A stretch of 8,575 bases of DNA. Source: Deferribacteres bacterium JdFR-76. Its GTDB lineage: Bacteria; Zhuqueibacterota; JdFR-76. The translations under genes and the position numbers were made by a program. Below, piece by piece: positions 7,252 to 8,575 of the stretch. The notes beneath the pieces were generated by a model. That model worked only from the letters and a program-made list of their open reading frames with translations, made no database searches and had not been told where the DNA came from. The stretch's first letter is position 1, and each line of letters opens with the position of its first letter. The DNA lies in assembly GCA_002011685.1 (NCBI GenBank), contig MTOL01000516.1:1-8575 (forward strand), given 5' to 3'.

Positions 7252-7392
7252 TGGGAAAGGACGGATAGGATTGCAAAATAGTAGTCCTGTGAGCAAAAGG
7301 TCTTTCCGGAGGGTATTGCAACGTCAGGTTGGATGCGAAATTTGTACGTTTTGACGTTGGGCGGTATCAAACACAAGAAGAAAGGGGTCTCG
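7252..7392 (+). other. Leader region of the small Ig-like gene with a nested stem
   Basis: These 141 bases separate the second Omp28-like gene from the preferred start of the small gene. GGAAAGGAC (7254-7262) can pair with GTCTTTCC (7300-7307) with one bulged G. Inside it, AGGATT (7267-7272) can pair with AGTCCT (7283-7288) with one wobble. A Shine-Dalgarno-like GGAGGG (7308-7313) follows directly but lies 79 bases before the preferred ATG and 19 before the alternative ATG at 7333, so its use is unclear. Confidence 0.35.
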
Positions 7393-8124
7393 ATGCGTCG
7401 GATGCGGATTGGTCTTGTTCTGCTTTTGGGGATGCTGGTCGTCCAAACTCTTTGGGCTCAAAGCTTTTCGGTTGAGGTTGATCAAACCCATCTGATAGGG
7501 GCAATCGGTTCGGATTTAAAATGCACGTTTAACCTGAAGAATCTGTCATCACAGAGCGAAACACTGTTTGTGGTGAAAAACAACCGACTCCCGGAGGATT
7601 GGTTCTCTTATTTTTGTGTGACATCTTGTTATCCGAGCTGGATGGATAGCATTGTCCTCCCAAATATCACACCCGGCCAAACGGTTTCGGTTTACCTGCA
7701 TGTTTTTCTCGCGCAAAGTGGCGATAGCGGAGAAGTGCATGTCCGGATCGGTAACATAAGCATCCCATCGGAAGAAAAGCGGTTTGTTATTTCCGTGAAG
7801 AGCAATGTTACCGGCATACAGACTGTAGAAAAAAGGGTTCCTCCGGAACGGTTTTTCCTAGCATCCAATTACCCGAATCCGTTTAATCCGGGTACGACCA
7901 TCCGTTTTCAGCTACCGGTGACAACAAATGTCCGCCTGGAAATTTATGATTCATCCGGTCGGAGGGTGCGAACGCTGGTTTACAAGTGGATGCCTGCAGG
8001 TATCCATGAGCTGAAGTGGGACGGTAGAGATGATCAGGGCAAAAAGGTGCCTTCAGGAATTTACATATGTGGATTAACTGCAGGGAAGTTCCGTGCGTTT
8101 CGAAAAATGATGTTGATCCGGTGA
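7393..8124 (+). CDS. Small secreted Ig-like domain protein with T9SS/FlgD-type C-terminal sorting domain
   Basis: This is a 243-residue exported protein. The ATG at 7393 has AAAGGGG (7381-7387) five bases upstream and starts a clean signal peptide (MRRMRIGLVLLLG...LWA, 22 residues). The in-frame ATG at 7333 would add 20 residues before it and has a poor ribosome site. Residues 24 to about 137 look like one Ig-type beta sandwich: FNLKNLSS, LPEDWFSYF, LPNITPGQTVSVYLHV, SGDSGEVHVRIGN. It has a close Cys pair (Cys75, Cys79). The same order (N-rich strand, P-x-x-W, a hydrophobic PG/P-rich turn, G-x-x-x-I/V-x-V strand) appears in the middle of both Omp28-like proteins here, so this may be a free-standing relative of that segment. 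Residues 155-243 are the sorting domain (LASNYPNPFNPGTTIRFQL, KWDGRDDQGKKVPSGIY, RKMMLIR), closest to the FlgD Ig-like variety. No enzymatic signature is present. A binding or structural surface role is most likely. Confidence 0.85.
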   Translation: MRRMRIGLVLLLGMLVVQTLWAQSFSVEVDQTHLIGAIGSDLKCTFNLKNLSSQSETLFVVKNNRLPEDWFSYFCVTSCYPSWMDSIVLPNITPGQTVSVYLHVFLAQSGDSGEVHVRIGNISIPSEEKRFVISVKSNVTGIQTVEKRVPPERFFLASNYPNPFNPGTTIRFQLPVTTNVRLEIYDSSGRRVRTLVYKWMPAGIHELKWDGRDDQGKKVPSGIYICGLTAGKFRAFRKMMLIR

Positions 8125-8134
8125 GGAAATAACA

Positions 8135-8575
8135 ATGAAGATTCCTTTGCTACGAAAACGTCTGGCAATGCCCGGGGATATTTTCATGTTGGTTTTCAGT
8201 TTTGTGGTTCTTTTGAGCAGTTCATGCCGGACCATTGATGGGGTTCCAGTTGGCTTGGAGAATGGTTACGGGAGCATCGAGATCACTTCCAATGTGGACA
8301 GCGCCCGCATCTTTATTGATCTGAATCAATCAGGCCGGTTCGAATTTACAGGAAAATTCACATCTGCTACACAATCTGTTCGTCTGGACAGTGTTCCCGC
8401 AGGGCACCACACAGTAAAACTGCAAAAAGATTGTTACCAGATGCTGAGTGGTGAGATTAGCGTTCTGGTACGTACCGGCCAGGCGAGCCAACTGTATCTT
8501 CCCATGAAACTTCTGAGTACAGTGAGTGGTCTTTTGGTCTCCAGCGTGCCAGAAAGCGCACAGGTGTTGGTCGAT
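8135..8575 (+). CDS. Probable PEGA-domain lipoprotein, N-terminal part (runs off right edge)
   Basis: The frame opens at the ATG at 8135 and stays open for 147 codons to the window edge. A GAGG (8123-8126) overlapping the previous stop codon is eight bases upstream, which suggests translational coupling with the small Ig-like gene. The N-terminus has a basic start, a hydrophobic stretch (IFMLVFSFVVLLSSS) and Cys31, giving a lipoprotein-like signal with SSSC, a non-ideal but tolerable lipobox. Residues 46 to about 125 resemble a PEGA domain (GYGSIEITSNVDSARIFID, then VPAGHHTVKLQKDCYQ, ending in a LYLPMKL strand). A second copy begins near residue 130 (SGLLVSSVPESAQVLVD) and is cut off. PEGA domains are carbohydrate-binding-like folds common in surface lipoproteins. 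The most likely location is the outer membrane. The role and any C-terminal domain lie outside the window. Confidence 0.75.
   Translation, partial: MKIPLLRKRLAMPGDIFMLVFSFVVLLSSSCRTIDGVPVGLENGYGSIEITSNVDSARIFIDLNQSGRFEFTGKFTSATQSVRLDSVPAGHHTVKLQKDCYQMLSGEISVLVRTGQASQLYLPMKLLSTVSGLLVSSVPESAQVLVD

Noticed and set aside
7316..7354. Possible 12-codon leader peptide starting at the TTG just after GGAGGG
   Set aside because: The spacing from GGAGGG to the TTG is too short for good initiation, and the peptide has no run of a regulatory amino acid.
7333..7392. Upstream ATG that would lengthen the small Ig-like protein by 20 residues
   Set aside because: It has a poor ribosome site and would put 20 extra residues before a normal signal peptide. 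The ATG at 7393 has AAAGGGG at good spacing.

Overview
The window looks like chromosomal DNA from a Gram-negative bacterium of the FCB group. Four of the six genes end in a type A sorting domain of the type IX secretion system (T9SS), with the NYPNPFN-type motif, a GREV/GRRV-type turn, an SGIYFY-type turn and a basic KMILLK/R end. Combined with clear GGAGG-type Shine-Dalgarno sites and moderate base composition, this fits Calditrichota, KSB1-like or Ignavibacteria-like lineages better than classical Bacteroidetes. The taxon is an inference. All convincing genes are on the + strand, and I found no RNA gene, insertion sequence or CRISPR array.

Layout. (1) 1-379: the 3' end of an AraC-type DNA-binding regulator, probably the output domain of a hybrid two-component system (HTCS) protein that starts outside the window. 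(2) 380-643: a control region with a 9-base direct repeat in 21-base register, abutting a sigma70-like promoter. (3) 644-2647: a secreted Omp28-type thioredoxin-fold protein with a CGPC motif, an Ig-like segment, an amidotransferase-like segment and a T9SS tail. (4) 2715-4979: a secreted protein made almost wholly of 14 two-component-regulator-type propeller repeats plus a T9SS tail, followed by a strong hairpin. (5) 5212-7251: a full-length paralogue of gene 3 with a CGAC motif. (6) 7393-8124: a small secreted protein that appears to be a free-standing copy of the Ig-like segment plus a T9SS tail. (7) 8135 to the right edge: the start of a probable PEGA-domain lipoprotein, 10 bases after the previous stop.

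How the parts may work together (inference). The regulator may activate the promoter at 559-587 through the direct repeat. That promoter would drive a run of co-directional genes for surface or secreted proteins: two redox-fold proteins, one large propeller, one Ig-like protein and one outer-membrane-type lipoprotein. The propeller repeats are the kind normally found in the periplasmic sensor half of HTCS regulators, so a secreted stand-alone version next to an HTCS-like output domain is the most intriguing element. No substrate can be read from the sequence.
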